Assembly: GCA_024707075.1 (NCBI GenBank) | Contig: JANQAK010000001.1 | Span: forward strand, 434,001 to 498,000 | Source: Afipia sp. | GTDB taxonomy: Bacteria; Pseudomonadota; Alphaproteobacteria; Rhizobiales; Xanthobacteraceae | Length of the DNA: 64,000 nucleotides | Reading direction: 5' to 3' | Made by a program: the position numbers and the translations under genes | Shown: in pieces, positions 9,206 to 18,028 of the stretch | How positions within the stretch are numbered: position 1 is the first letter of the stretch | Layout of the letters: each line of letters opens with the position of its first letter | The notes under the pieces: generated by a model | The model's input: only the letters and a program-made list of their open reading frames with translations | Databases searched by the model: none | What the model was told of the DNA's origin: nothing

Positions 9206-12200
9206 ATGAAACTCACGCGTCTTCGCCTTCACGGATTCAAGTCGTTCGTTGAACCGACCGATTTCCTGATCGAACCGGGCCTGACCGGCGTCGTCGGTCC
9301 GAACGGCTGCGGCAAGTCGAACCTGGTCGAAGCGCTGCGCTGGGCGATGGGCGAAACCTCGCACAAGTCGCTGCGTGCCGCCGATATGGACGCGGTGATC
9401 TTCGCGGGCTCCGGCAATCGTCCGGCACGCAACCACGCCGAAGTGGCGATGACCATCGACAATTCCGATCGCTCGGCACCGTCCGCCGTGAACGATCAGG
9501 AGATTCTGGAAATTTCGCGCCGGATCGAGCGCGAAGCGGGCTCGGTCTATCGCATCAATGGCAAGGACGTGCGCGCGCGAGACGTGCAGATCCTGTTCGC
9601 GGATGCCGCCACCGGCGCGCGGTCGCCAGCTCTCGTCCACCAGGGCAAGATCGGCGAGATCATCCAGGCGCGCCCCGACCAGCGCCGCCGCGTGCTGGAA
9701 GACGCCGCCGGCGTCGCCGGACTGCATGCCCGCCGCCATGAAGCCGAACTGCGCCTCAAGGCCGCCGAAACCAACCTCACCCGCGTCGAGGATGTGATCG
9801 GCCAGTTGGCCGGGCAGATCGACGGATTGAAGAAGCAGGCGCGGCAGGCGATTCGCTACCGCGAAGTCGCCGCCAAGGTCCGCAAGGCCGAGGCGCTGCT
9901 GTTTCACCTGCGCTGGTTGCAGGCCCATGCCGACGTCGCTGAGGCCGGCCAGACCCATGACCTGAATGTCCGCGAACAGGCCGAACGCACCCGCGAGCAG
10001 GCTGAGTCCGCCCGCATCCAGGCGATCCGCGCCTCCGAACTGCCGGGCCTGCGCGAGGCCGAAGCCCGCGCCGCCGCCGGATTGCAGCGGCTGACCAACG
10101 CCCGCGAAATGCTCGACCGCGAGGAAGCCCGCGCCAGGGATCGCGTCACCGAACTCGACCGCCGCCTCACCCAGTTCGCCGCCGACATCGAGCGCGAGCA
10201 GCGGCAGCTGTCGGACGCCGACGTCGCGCTGGCGCGGCTGGAATCCGAAGACGCCGAGCTAAAAGAAGAGATCAAGTCGCGCGTCGAGAAGCGCAGCGGC
10301 GCCGACGAGCGCGTGGCCGAGGCGGAAGCGACCCTCGCCGCCGCCGAGCGCACCTTCTCCGAACTGACCACGGCGCTGGCCGACCTCACCGCCAAGCGCA
10401 ACCAGTTCGAGGCCAATGTCCGCACCCATCGTGACCGCATCGCGCGGCTCGATCAGGACATCGCCAATGTCGAGGGCGAAGTCGCCAAGCTCGCGGCCGA
10501 GACCGGCGGTCTCGGCGATCTCGATGCACTCGCCGCCGCGATGGAAACCGCGCAGCAGATACTGGTGGAATCCGAGGCGAACACCCAGGCGAGCAAATCC
10601 GCCCACGTCGTCGCCCGCGCCAAGCTGGAAGCCTCGCGCGCGCCTCTCGCCGATGCCGACAAGCGCGTGCAGCGGCTGGAGACCGAAGCCAAGACGATTT
10701 CCAAGCTCGTCAACGGCGAGACCAAGAACCTGTGGCCGCCGATCATCGATGGCGTGAATGTCGCCAAGGGCTTCGAGAAAGCGCTCGGCGCAGCGCTCGG
10801 CGACGATCTCGACGCGCCGGTCGATCCGACCGCGCCGATGCGCTGGTCCAACCTCGGCGTCATGGACGGCGATCCGTCGCTGCCCCAGGGCATCGAAGCG
10901 CTGGCGGCCCATGTCACCGCACCGCCGGAACTAGCGCGGCGTCTGGCGCAGATCGGCGTCGTCAGCCGCGATCGCGGCGCGCAGCTTGTGTCGCAACTGA
11001 AGACCGGCCAGCGGCTGGTGTCGCGCGAAGGCGATCTCTGGCGCTGGGACGGTTTCGTCGCGGCGGCTCATGCGCCGACCGGCGCTGCGCGGCGGCTGGC
11101 CGAGCGCGCGCGTCTTGTCGACATCGAAGCCGAGCTCGAACAGGCCCGCGCGGATGCCGTCGCCAAGCGTCAGGCGCTGGAGACGGCCGAGGCCGAATTG
11201 AAGATGGCCTCGGCGGCCGAAAGCGCCGCGCGAGAAGCCGCGCGCAATGCCCAGCGTGAGGCCAACGCGGCGCGCGAACGCCACGCTGCCGCCGAGCGCG
11301 AGATCAATCGCCACGCCTCGCACCGTTCCGCGCTCGACGAACGCGGCACCCGCCTTGCCGCCGACCGCACCGAAGCCCAGGGCGCGCATGAAAGCGCGGT
11401 CGCGGCCTTGAGCGAATTGCCCGGCAGCGCGGAGAACGAGGAACGCCTCACCGCCGTGCGCGCCGACATGGACGGCCATCGCCGTCTCGCCGCACAGGTT
11501 CGCGCGGAAGCACAGGCGCTGGCCCGCGAGGCTGAACTGGCCGACCGCCGTGTGCAGGCCATCGTCGCCGAGCGCAACGAGTGGCAGAGCCGCAAGCAGA
11601 ACGCAGCGTCGCAGGTGTCGACCATCGAGACCCGCATCGGCGAAGTGAAGACCGAACGCGCCGAGCTTGAAGACGCGCCGGCCGTGTTCGCCGAGAAGCG
11701 CAGTGCGCTGATCAGCGAAATCGAATTTTCGGAGGCCGAGCGCCGCACTGCCGCCGACGCGCTGGCTTCAGCCGAAGCCGCCATGGCGGAAACCGACCGC
11801 GCCGCCCGCGCCTCGCTCGACGCGCTGTCCGCCGCGCGCGAAGCCTGCGCCCGCTCCGAAGAGCGTATGGAAGGCACCCGGCGCCGCCTCGACGATATCG
11901 AACGCGAAATCCGCGACATGCTCGAAGTCGAGCCGCACGGCGTCGCGGCCTTGGCCGAGATCACACCAGAGACCGAACTGCCCGCCGTCGGCGACATCGA
12001 AGCCGATCTGGAAAAGCTGCGCCGCGACCGCGAGCGGCTTGGCGCCGTCAACCTGCGCGCCGAGGAAGAACTGCGCGAGGTCGAGGCCCAGCATCTCACC
12101 CTCACCACCGAGCGCGACGATCTGGTGGAAGCCATCAAACGGCTGCGGCAGGGCATCCAGAGCCTCAACAAGGAAGCCCGCGAGCGTCTGCTGACCTCGT

Positions 12201-12670
12201 TCGAAGTGGTCAACGGCCACTTCAAGCGGATCTTCACCGAACTGTTCGGCGGCGGCCAGGCGGAACTGCACCTGATCGAGAGCGACGATCCGCTCGAAGC
12301 CGGCCTCGAAATCATCGCCAAGCCGCCCGGCAAGAAGCCGCAGACGCTCTCGCTGCTCTCCGGCGGCGAGCAGGCGCTGACCGCGCTGGCGCTGATCTTC
12401 GCGGTGTTCCTGACCAATCCGTCGCCGATCTGCGTGCTGGACGAAGTCGACGCGCCGCTCGATGACCACAACGTCGAGCGCTTCTGCAACCTGCTGCACG
12501 AGATGACGGGGTCGACGGAAACACGCTTCATCATCATCACCCACAATCCGATCACCATGGCGCGCATGAACCGGCTGTTCGGCGTCACCATGGCGGAGCG
12601 CGGCGTATCGCAGCTCGTCTCCGTCGACCTCGACGGCGCGATGAAGGTTCTCGACCAGAACGTGGCGTGA
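9206..12670 (+). CDS. smc: Chromosome segregation protein SMC
   Basis: The 1154-residue protein has the full SMC layout: N-terminal Walker A GPNGCGKSN at 31-39, a long coiled coil rich in Ala/Glu/Arg (about 170-500), a hinge domain (about 500-630), a second coiled coil (about 640-1000), the ABC signature LLSGGEQALTALAL near 1050 and Walker B VLDEVDAPLDD near 1075. SMC compacts and aligns newly replicated chromosome arms with ScpA and ScpB, which are not encoded here. The start MKLTRLRLHGFKSF is the canonical family N terminus. Both ATPase halves and the whole frame are intact, unlike several neighbours. Confidence 0.97.
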   Translation: MKLTRLRLHGFKSFVEPTDFLIEPGLTGVVGPNGCGKSNLVEALRWAMGETSHKSLRAADMDAVIFAGSGNRPARNHAEVAMTIDNSDRSAPSAVNDQEILEISRRIEREAGSVYRINGKDVRARDVQILFADAATGARSPALVHQGKIGEIIQARPDQRRRVLEDAAGVAGLHARRHEAELRLKAAETNLTRVEDVIGQLAGQIDGLKKQARQAIRYREVAAKVRKAEALLFHLRWLQAHADVAEAGQTHDLNVREQAERTREQAESARIQAIRASELPGLREAEARAAAGLQRLTNAREMLDREEARARDRVTELDRRLTQFAADIEREQRQLSDADVALARLESEDAELKEEIKSRVEKRSGADERVAEAEATLAAAERTFSELTTALADLTAKRNQFEANVRTHRDRIARLDQDIANVEGEVAKLAAETGGLGDLDALAAAMETAQQILVESEANTQASKSAHVVARAKLEASRAPLADADKRVQRLETEAKTISKLVNGETKNLWPPIIDGVNVAKGFEKALGAALGDDLDAPVDPTAPMRWSNLGVMDGDPSLPQGIEALAAHVTAPPELARRLAQIGVVSRDRGAQLVSQLKTGQRLVSREGDLWRWDGFVAAAHAPTGAARRLAERARLVDIEAELEQARADAVAKRQALETAEAELKMASAAESAAREAARNAQREANAARERHAAAEREINRHASHRSALDERGTRLAADRTEAQGAHESAVAALSELPGSAENEERLTAVRADMDGHRRLAAQVRAEAQALAREAELADRRVQAIVAERNEWQSRKQNAASQVSTIETRIGEVKTERAELEDAPAVFAEKRSALISEIEFSEAERRTAADALASAEAAMAETDRAARASLDALSAAREACARSEERMEGTRRRLDDIEREIRDMLEVEPHGVAALAEITPETELPAVGDIEADLEKLRRDRERLGAVNLRAEEELREVEAQHLTLTTERDDLVEAIKRLRQGIQSLNKEARERLLTSFEVVNGHFKRIFTELFGGGQAELHLIESDDPLEAGLEIIAKPPGKKPQTLSLLSGGEQALTALALIFAVFLTNPSPICVLDEVDAPLDDHNVERFCNLLHEMTGSTETRFIIITHNPITMARMNRLFGVTMAERGVSQLVSVDLDGAMKVLDQNVA

Positions 12671-12710
12671 CCGTCCACTATCGCGGCAAGCACTCAACCG
12701 CTCACACAAT

Positions 12711-12832
12711 GTCGTCCCCGCGAAGGCGGGGACCCATGGCTGTCAGCTCTTCAATTTCAAAAAATTGCCGGACCACTTTCGTGCAACAAGCAGGACTCAG
12801 GGATTATGGGTCCCCGCCTTCGCGGGGACGAC
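12711..12832. repeat. Inverted repeat, 'GTCGTCCCCGC...GGGGACCCAT' family (copy 1)
   Basis: Inverted arms of about 26 bp (GTCGTCCCCGCGAAGGCGGG and its complement) enclose about 70 bp. Other copies are at 21936-22060 and 47709-47829. All three lie between genes, and the last two also share an internal GGGAGTATGGG segment. Confidence 0.82.
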
Positions 12833-12848
12833 GTAGTATGTTGTTCCC

Positions 12849-13838
12849 ATGACGCCTGATCTTCCTTCCGAATTGCAAGCGGCGCTCGCACGCAAGGCCG
12901 AAGGCCTGTCGCGCAACGATGCCGCGCAGCGGGCGGATACGATCTCGCAGACCTATCGCAGCGGCGGCGGCTCGGACCGCATCAGGACCAACGAGGATGC
13001 GCTGGCCTACGCGCTGGCGCGGATGCCGGCAACCTATGCCGCCATCGCGGCAAGCCTGAATGCGCTCGTGGAGGTGAACCAGGAGTTTGCGCCGCAGAGC
13101 CTGCTCGACATCGGCGCTGGCCCGGGAACGGCGACGTGGGCTGCGGCAGAGGCCTTTGCATCGCTCGGGGCCTTCACCTTGCTGGATGCGAATACAGCGC
13201 TGCGCGATCTGGCGATAGACCTCGCCCACGCAAACCCGCGTCTCGCCGCGATGCGCTACCAGTCCGGCGACGCGCGCAGGCTGCTCGCCGATACGCCGGA
13301 AGCAGACTTTGTCGTTGCAAGCTATGTCATCAACGAACTCAACGACACCGATCGCGCGGCGTTCGCGGATGCGATATGGGCGAAGACGCGCGAGACATTG
13401 CTGGTCGTCGAGCCCGGCACGCCGGCCGGGTATGCGCGGATCATCGGCATGCGCGCACGGCTGATCACAGCGGGCGCGCACGTCATCGCGCCCTGCCCGC
13501 ACGATGCGAAATGCCCGCTTGAAGCGCCCGACTGGTGTCATTTCTCGCAGCGGCTGCAACGGTCGCGCGCGCATAAACACCTCAAGGGCGCGGAACTTCC
13601 CTACGAGGACGAAAAATTCAGTTATGTCATCCTGTCACGAATGCCAGCCGCGGAACTTCCCGTGCGCGTGCTGGCGCAGCCACAGACAACCAAGATCGCA
13701 GTGACCGCGAAAATCTGTGCGGCGGACGGTGTCGAGACGGTAAGTGTTCCGCACCGGGACAAGGCCGCCTACAAGCGCGCGAAAAAATGGGCGTGGGGCG
13801 ACGCGGTTTTCCCGGACGCACCCGCAATACCGGAATAA
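12849..13838 (+). CDS. Rsm22-family small-subunit ribosome methyltransferase-like protein
   Basis: The 329-residue protein shows the Rsm22 pattern: a SAM-binding glycine loop LLDIGAGPGTATWAA near residues 80-95, the VVASYVINEL segment, and a cysteine cluster C-PHDAKC-PL...DWCHFSQR near residues 217-235 that in Rsm22/METTL17 relatives binds an iron-sulfur cluster. Mitochondrial homologues help assemble the small ribosomal subunit; the bacterial role is inferred. The start at 12849 follows a palindromic repeat by 16 bases, which leaves no clear ribosome-binding site. Confidence 0.85.
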   Translation: MTPDLPSELQAALARKAEGLSRNDAAQRADTISQTYRSGGGSDRIRTNEDALAYALARMPATYAAIAASLNALVEVNQEFAPQSLLDIGAGPGTATWAAAEAFASLGAFTLLDANTALRDLAIDLAHANPRLAAMRYQSGDARRLLADTPEADFVVASYVINELNDTDRAAFADAIWAKTRETLLVVEPGTPAGYARIIGMRARLITAGAHVIAPCPHDAKCPLEAPDWCHFSQRLQRSRAHKHLKGAELPYEDEKFSYVILSRMPAAELPVRVLAQPQTTKIAVTAKICAADGVETVSVPHRDKAAYKRAKKWAWGDAVFPDAPAIPE

Positions 13839-13909
13839 TTCCCCCACGCCGGAGTTTGTCCTGATGACGCGGTCGCGTCCGACGTACATTTCATCAGGAG
13901 TAAACTGCG

Positions 13910-14290
13910 ATGTCCAAAACATTCGCCGCGATTGCGGCTGTAACTCTCATGCTCGCCTCAAGCGCCGCGTTCGCGCAGGCCGCGAAGGTCGCCGATACCC
14001 CGAAGGGCAAGGCCTATGTCGATGCCAAGGGCATGACGCTCTATACCTTCGACAAGGACAGCGACGGCAAGTCGGTCTGCAATGGCCCCTGCGCCACCAA
14101 CTGGCCGCCGCTGATAGCCGCCGCTGATGCCAAGGCCACCGGCGACTGGACCATCGTCGCCCGCGACGACGGCAGCAAGATGTGGGCGCTCAAAGGCAAG
14201 CCAGTCTATACTTTCGCGAAGGACACAAAGCCCGGCGACACCACCGGCGACGGCTTCCTGAACGGCGCGTGGCATATCGCCAAGCCGTAA
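13910..14290 (+). CDS. Secreted repeat protein (COG4315, Y-X4-D repeats)
   Basis: The 126-residue protein begins with a signal peptide (LMLASSAAFAQA, cleavage near residue 24) and holds two copies of the secreted repeat seen in COG4315 proteins: GMTLYTFDKDSDGKSVCNGP, with a conserved Cys pair (CNGPCATNW), and GKPVYTFAKDTKPGDTTGDG. Function in the family is unknown. AGGAG precedes the ATG at good spacing. A single small gene with no operon partner. Confidence 0.88.
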   Translation: MSKTFAAIAAVTLMLASSAAFAQAAKVADTPKGKAYVDAKGMTLYTFDKDSDGKSVCNGPCATNWPPLIAAADAKATGDWTIVARDDGSKMWALKGKPVYTFAKDTKPGDTTGDGFLNGAWHIAKP

Positions 14291-14334
14291 ACAAACGGGC
14301 ACGGCAATAGTGGAGACGGCATCTTGCCGCAGTC

Positions 14335-14419
14335 GTCATGGCCGGGCTTGTCCCGGCCATCCACGTCCTGGCCATCAACCGAGGAAGACGTGGATGCCCG
14401 CGACAAGCGCGGGCATGAC
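14335..14419. repeat. Inverted repeat, 'GTCATGGCCGGGCTT...GCGGGCATGAC' type
   Basis: Arms GTCATGGCCGGGCTTGTCCC and GGGACAAG-like CGACAAGCGCGGGCATGAC enclose a nested CCACGTC...GACGTGG pair. Only one copy occurs in the window, but its layout is that of the other dispersed palindromes here. Confidence 0.65.
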
Positions 14420-14576
14420 GCACGAGAGATTGACGCCGCTTGCATTTTCAAAGGCGATTTGAACCACCCGCTTCCTGAAGACGACCAAATAGAACGATGC
14501 CAGCCTTGCGGCCCCTGCCGCGCGCCGGTGTTTTCGGCTAGGCTCGGTCATTCGTTGTCCTCAAGGAGTTTCCCCC

Positions 14577-15137
14577 ATGTCGTCCGGCTGGATTTTACTC
14601 GGTGTCATCGTCGTCATCGCCCTGTTCGTATTCGGCGCCTATAACCGCCTCGTGGCGCTGGCGCAGCGCGTCTCGCAGGCCTTCGCCGACATCGACGTGC
14701 AGCTCAAGCAGCGCCACGATCTGATCCCGAACCTCGTCGAGACCGTGAAAGGTTACGCCACCCACGAAAAGGGCACGCTGGAAGACGTGGTAAAGGCGCG
14801 CAACGCGGCGATGTCCGCACAGGGACCGGCGCAGGTGTCCGCGGCGGAAGGCCAGCTCGGCGCGGCTTTGGGCCGGCTGATTGCACTGTCGGAAGCCTAT
14901 CCGGACCTCAAGGCCAACACCAACTTCCAGCAATTGCAGTCCGAACTATCGGACATCGAAAACAAGCTCGCCGCCAGCCGCCGCTTCTTCAATAACGCCG
15001 TGCAGGAATACAACACCGGCATCCAGCAATTGCCGGCGGCGCTGTTCGCGGGGGCGCTCGGATTCACGAAGAAGGATTTCTTCGATCTCGGCGAGCAGCG
15101 CGGGCAGCTCGAACAGGCGCCGTCGGTTAAATTCTGA
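14577..15137 (+). CDS. lemA: LemA family protein
   Basis: The 186-residue protein has one N-terminal membrane helix (WILLGVIVVIALFVFGAYN) followed by the helical LemA domain (RLVALAQRVSQAFADIDVQL, RHDLIPNLVETVKGYATHE, SRRFFNNAVQEYNTGI). It is bacterial inner-membrane protein of uncertain function, often paired with an M48 protease or TPM-domain protein. AAGGAG lies just before the ATG. The next gene downstream is an M48 metallopeptidase, a recurrent pairing that suggests a shared role in membrane protein quality control. Confidence 0.93.
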   Translation: MSSGWILLGVIVVIALFVFGAYNRLVALAQRVSQAFADIDVQLKQRHDLIPNLVETVKGYATHEKGTLEDVVKARNAAMSAQGPAQVSAAEGQLGAALGRLIALSEAYPDLKANTNFQQLQSELSDIENKLAASRRFFNNAVQEYNTGIQQLPAALFAGALGFTKKDFFDLGEQRGQLEQAPSVKF

Positions 15138-15163
15138 AGGCCCTGCATGATGACGATGTTTCC

Positions 15164-15241
15164 GTCATTGCGAGCGAAGCGAAGCAATCCAAAGCTACAA
15201 AGACGCTGGCTTGCTTCGTCGCAAGTGCTCCTTGCAATGAC
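15164..15241. repeat. Dispersed repeat, 'GTCATTGCGAGCGAAGCGAAGCAATCC' family (copy 1)
   Basis: This element runs from GTCATTGCGAGCGAAGCG to the inverted end TGCAATGAC and lies between lemA and the M48 gene. A second copy is at 19418-19500. Translated fragments of this repeat are a frequent source of spurious hypothetical proteins in this bacterial group. Confidence 0.78.
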
Positions 15242-15264
15242 GACCATATAGGACAATCCGACTC

Positions 15265-16434
15265 ATGGCCGCGTACGGTCTCTACACGCACATCGCATCG
15301 AACCGGTTTCGTTCGATGCTGCTGCTCGGCGGCCTGTTCCTGCTCGTCTATGTCATGGTGTTCGCAGGCGCGCTGATCGCGGAAGCGGTGATGAACAGCC
15401 AGCGGCCGTTCGACGACTACATCGTTCTCGCCACCCGCGACCTGATCCAGGCCTTCCCTTATGCCACCATCGGGTCCGCGCTCTGGATCGTGATCGCCTA
15501 TTTCTTCAATCAGAAAATCATCGACGCCGTCACCGGCGGCCACGACGTGACGCGGCAGGAACAGCCGCGGCTCTACAACCTGCTTGAAAATCTCTGCATC
15601 TCGCGCGGCATTCCGATGCCGAAACTCAAGATCGTTGACAGCCCTGCGCTCAATGCCTTCGCCTCCGGCCTCAATCGCAGCCAGTACTCCATCACCGTGA
15701 CCAGCGGGCTATTGAACGCCCTCAACGATCGCGAGATGGAAGCGGTTCTCGGCCACGAACTGACTCACATCCGCAACGGCGACGTCCAGTTGATGGTGGT
15801 CGCCGTGATCATCGCCGGCGTGATCGGTTTCGTCGCCGAACTGGTTTTCCGCATGGTCTTCAATTCAAGCTGGAGATTCGGCGGCGGCGGACGATCCTCA
15901 TCGTCTTCGTCGGACAGTGACAAAAAAGGCGGCGGCGCGTTCGGAATTATTCTTCTCGCCATCGCGCTGATCGGCCTCGCATGGGGCCTGTCGCTGGTGG
16001 TGCGGTTTGCGCTGTCGCGCTCGCGTGAGTTGCTGGCGGACGCAGGCTCGGTCGAACTGACAAAGGACCCGGACGCCATGATCTCGGCGCTGCGCAAGAT
16101 CGAGGGCCGCGGCGAACTGCGGGGCGCGACCTCGGCGGTGATGGAAATGTGCATCGACAATCCGCGCGAGGGCTTTGCCGACCTGTTCGCGACCCATCCG
16201 TCGATCGATTCCCGGGTCAAGGCGCTGGTGACATATGCCGGCGGCCGCGATCCCGGCCCATTGCCGCTGCCGGGCGGCGACGTCACGGATGAGACCGGCC
16301 ACGGCGTGCCGCAATACGACGGGACATCGCCCGAAGCGCGGCCGGAGCCTCCCCATAAGGGGCCGTGGGGCAGTTCCCCCGGGGCAACGCCGTCGCCGAC
16401 CGGCTCGATCCTCGGTCCGTGGGGCCGCCGGTAG
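15265..16434 (+). CDS. M48 family membrane metallopeptidase (HtpX-like)
   Basis: The 389-residue protein has membrane helices at about 18-40 and 66-82, the zinc motif HELTH at 164-168 (GHELTHIRNGD), further helices at about 176-192 and 228-248, then the third-ligand region SRELLADAGSVEL. This matches HtpX-type M48 proteases that degrade damaged membrane proteins. The C-terminal tail (about 330-389) is rich in Pro and Gly and probably disordered. AGGA lies before the ATG. It sits 127 bp downstream of lemA, separated by a dispersed repeat. Confidence 0.92.
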   Translation: MAAYGLYTHIASNRFRSMLLLGGLFLLVYVMVFAGALIAEAVMNSQRPFDDYIVLATRDLIQAFPYATIGSALWIVIAYFFNQKIIDAVTGGHDVTRQEQPRLYNLLENLCISRGIPMPKLKIVDSPALNAFASGLNRSQYSITVTSGLLNALNDREMEAVLGHELTHIRNGDVQLMVVAVIIAGVIGFVAELVFRMVFNSSWRFGGGGRSSSSSSDSDKKGGGAFGIILLAIALIGLAWGLSLVVRFALSRSRELLADAGSVELTKDPDAMISALRKIEGRGELRGATSAVMEMCIDNPREGFADLFATHPSIDSRVKALVTYAGGRDPGPLPLPGGDVTDETGHGVPQYDGTSPEARPEPPHKGPWGSSPGATPSPTGSILGPWGRR

Positions 16435-16578
16435 CCTTTCAGCCCAAGAAGCCGGTGGTTATTACGCATAACAGCCCCGTCAAGAATTGAATTATCCCTC
16501 GTTTCTGCCATGTTCCGGCGGAAAGCAGGCTAAGCTGCCGTCGTCAGACGGATGTGTTTGGTGGGTAAAAGGGGTCTT

Positions 16579-17337
16579 ATGGCGAAACCGGCAGTGATCG
16601 TAGTGGGCGCGGACAAGGGCGGGGTCGGCAAGACCACGGTTTCGCGCACCGTTCTCGACTATTTCAGCGCGAATAACGTCCCGACCCGCGCTTTCGATAC
16701 CGAATCGCCGCGTGGAACGCTGAAGCGGTTTCATCCGGACATCACCGAGATCGTCGATGTGACCTCGACATCCGATCAGATGAAAATCTTCGATACGCTG
16801 AACACATCCGGCACCAGCGTGACCGTCATCGACGTCCGCGCAGGACTGCTGTCGCCGACGCTGGCCGCGCTGCGCGACATCGGCTTCCTCGACGCCGCCA
16901 AATCCGGCCAGATCACGTTCGCCGTGTTCCACATTCTCGGACCGTCGATCGCCTCGCTCGACGAAATCGCCGAAACCGCGAACTTCATGGACGGCGCGAA
17001 GTATTTCCTGGTGAAAAACTTCATCAACAACACCAGCTTCTTCGAGTGGGACCAGGCCACCTACAACTCCTATTTCCACCGCATCAAGAACGCGACCGAG
17101 ATCACCATTCCGAAACTGAACGAAATGGCCTACGAGCAGGTCGAAGTGGCGTCGGTGCCGTTCCTGAAATTCGTCGCCAACAAGGGCGTGAAAGACGAGC
17201 CCGCGAACTACTCGTTCGTGCTGCGCGGCTACGTCCGCCACTGGCTCGGCAATGTCTGGGGCGAATTCGACCGCATCAAGCTGACGGAAATCGTCGGCTC
17301 CAAGGACAAGCCGCGGACCCCCACAGGCGAGATCTGA
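16579..17337 (+). CDS. ParA/MinD-like deviant Walker ATPase
   Basis: The 252-residue protein starts AKPAVIVVGADKGGVGKTTV, a textbook deviant Walker A box with the signature lysine (K13, K18). TVIDVRAGLLSP corresponds to the Walker B/switch region. The second half (FFEWDQATYNSYFHRIKNAT, EVASVPFLKFV) matches no partner-binding domain I can name. ParA-type ATPases position chromosomes, plasmids or protein clusters, but this one is not beside parB. The ATG at 16579 is preferred because AAAAGGGG lies directly upstream; the frame is also open from 16552. It is followed 18 bp later by a second P-loop protein, which suggests a functional pair. Confidence 0.8.
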   Translation: MAKPAVIVVGADKGGVGKTTVSRTVLDYFSANNVPTRAFDTESPRGTLKRFHPDITEIVDVTSTSDQMKIFDTLNTSGTSVTVIDVRAGLLSPTLAALRDIGFLDAAKSGQITFAVFHILGPSIASLDEIAETANFMDGAKYFLVKNFINNTSFFEWDQATYNSYFHRIKNATEITIPKLNEMAYEQVEVASVPFLKFVANKGVKDEPANYSFVLRGYVRHWLGNVWGEFDRIKLTEIVGSKDKPRTPTGEI

Positions 17338-17355
17338 TTTTCCGGACTCGCGCAG

Positions 17356-18024
17356 ATGCGCCGCACGCCCGTCTACATCGTCTGCTCTCCCCGGCCCGCG
17401 GTCGGCAAGACGCTGATCGCGCGGGTGCTGACGGAGTTCCTGCTGCTCAAGAACGGCGCGGTGACGGCCTTCGATATCAACCTGCGCGAGCCGTCACTGC
17501 TCGACTATCTGCCCGGGGTCACTGAAACCGCGCTCATCAGCGACACGTTCGGACAGATGGCGCTGATGGACCGGCTGATCGTCAATGACGGCGTGCCGAA
17601 AGTCATCGACCTCGGATTTCATGCCTTCGACGATTTCTTCAAGGTCATCGCTGAAATCGGCCTGATGAAGGAAGCGGAGCGCCGCGGCATCGATCCCATC
17701 GTCCTCTTCATCCCCGACCGCGACCGCGCCTCGACCGTTGCCTGGCAGATGCTGCGCACCACATTCCCGAACGCCGCGCTGGTGCCGGTCGAGAACGAGC
17801 ATGTGTTGTGGGGTGCGTTGCCTCAGGCCTTCGCGGGCGTGCGGCCGTTCAGGATCGCAGCGCTGCCCGCATTCCTCAAGTCGATCATCGGCCGGCTGAA
17901 CTTCTCGTTCTCGCACTATCTGCGCGCCAACCGCGACCAGTCATCCGAGCTGCATCAGTGGGTGCGCAACAACTACACCCGCTTCCGCGAACTGGAGCTG
18001 AACCTGATCCTGCACAAGCTGTGA
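17356..18024 (+). CDS. Atypical P-loop ATPase paired with the ParA-like gene
   Basis: The 222-residue protein opens MRRTPVYIVCSPRPAVGKTL, a ParA-like fold start in which the P-loop keeps AVGKT but lacks the leading glycines and signature lysine of KGGVGKT. FDINLREPSLLDYLPG resembles the nucleotide-sensing segment of the first protein, and VIDLGFHAFDDFF the Walker B region. The C terminus (SFSHYLRANRDQSSELHQWV) is basic and helical. It lies 18 bp after the ParA-like gene in the same direction, so the two are probably co-transcribed. It may be a non-canonical ATPase partner; the function is unknown. Confidence 0.65.
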   Translation: MRRTPVYIVCSPRPAVGKTLIARVLTEFLLLKNGAVTAFDINLREPSLLDYLPGVTETALISDTFGQMALMDRLIVNDGVPKVIDLGFHAFDDFFKVIAEIGLMKEAERRGIDPIVLFIPDRDRASTVAWQMLRTTFPNAALVPVENEHVLWGALPQAFAGVRPFRIAALPAFLKSIIGRLNFSFSHYLRANRDQSSELHQWVRNNYTRFRELELNLILHKL

Positions 18025-18028
18025 GCGA

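Noticed and set aside
11170-12693. A 507-codon Ser/Arg-rich frame opposite smc
   Set aside because: Product is Ser/Ala/Arg-rich with no fold; smc is certain here.
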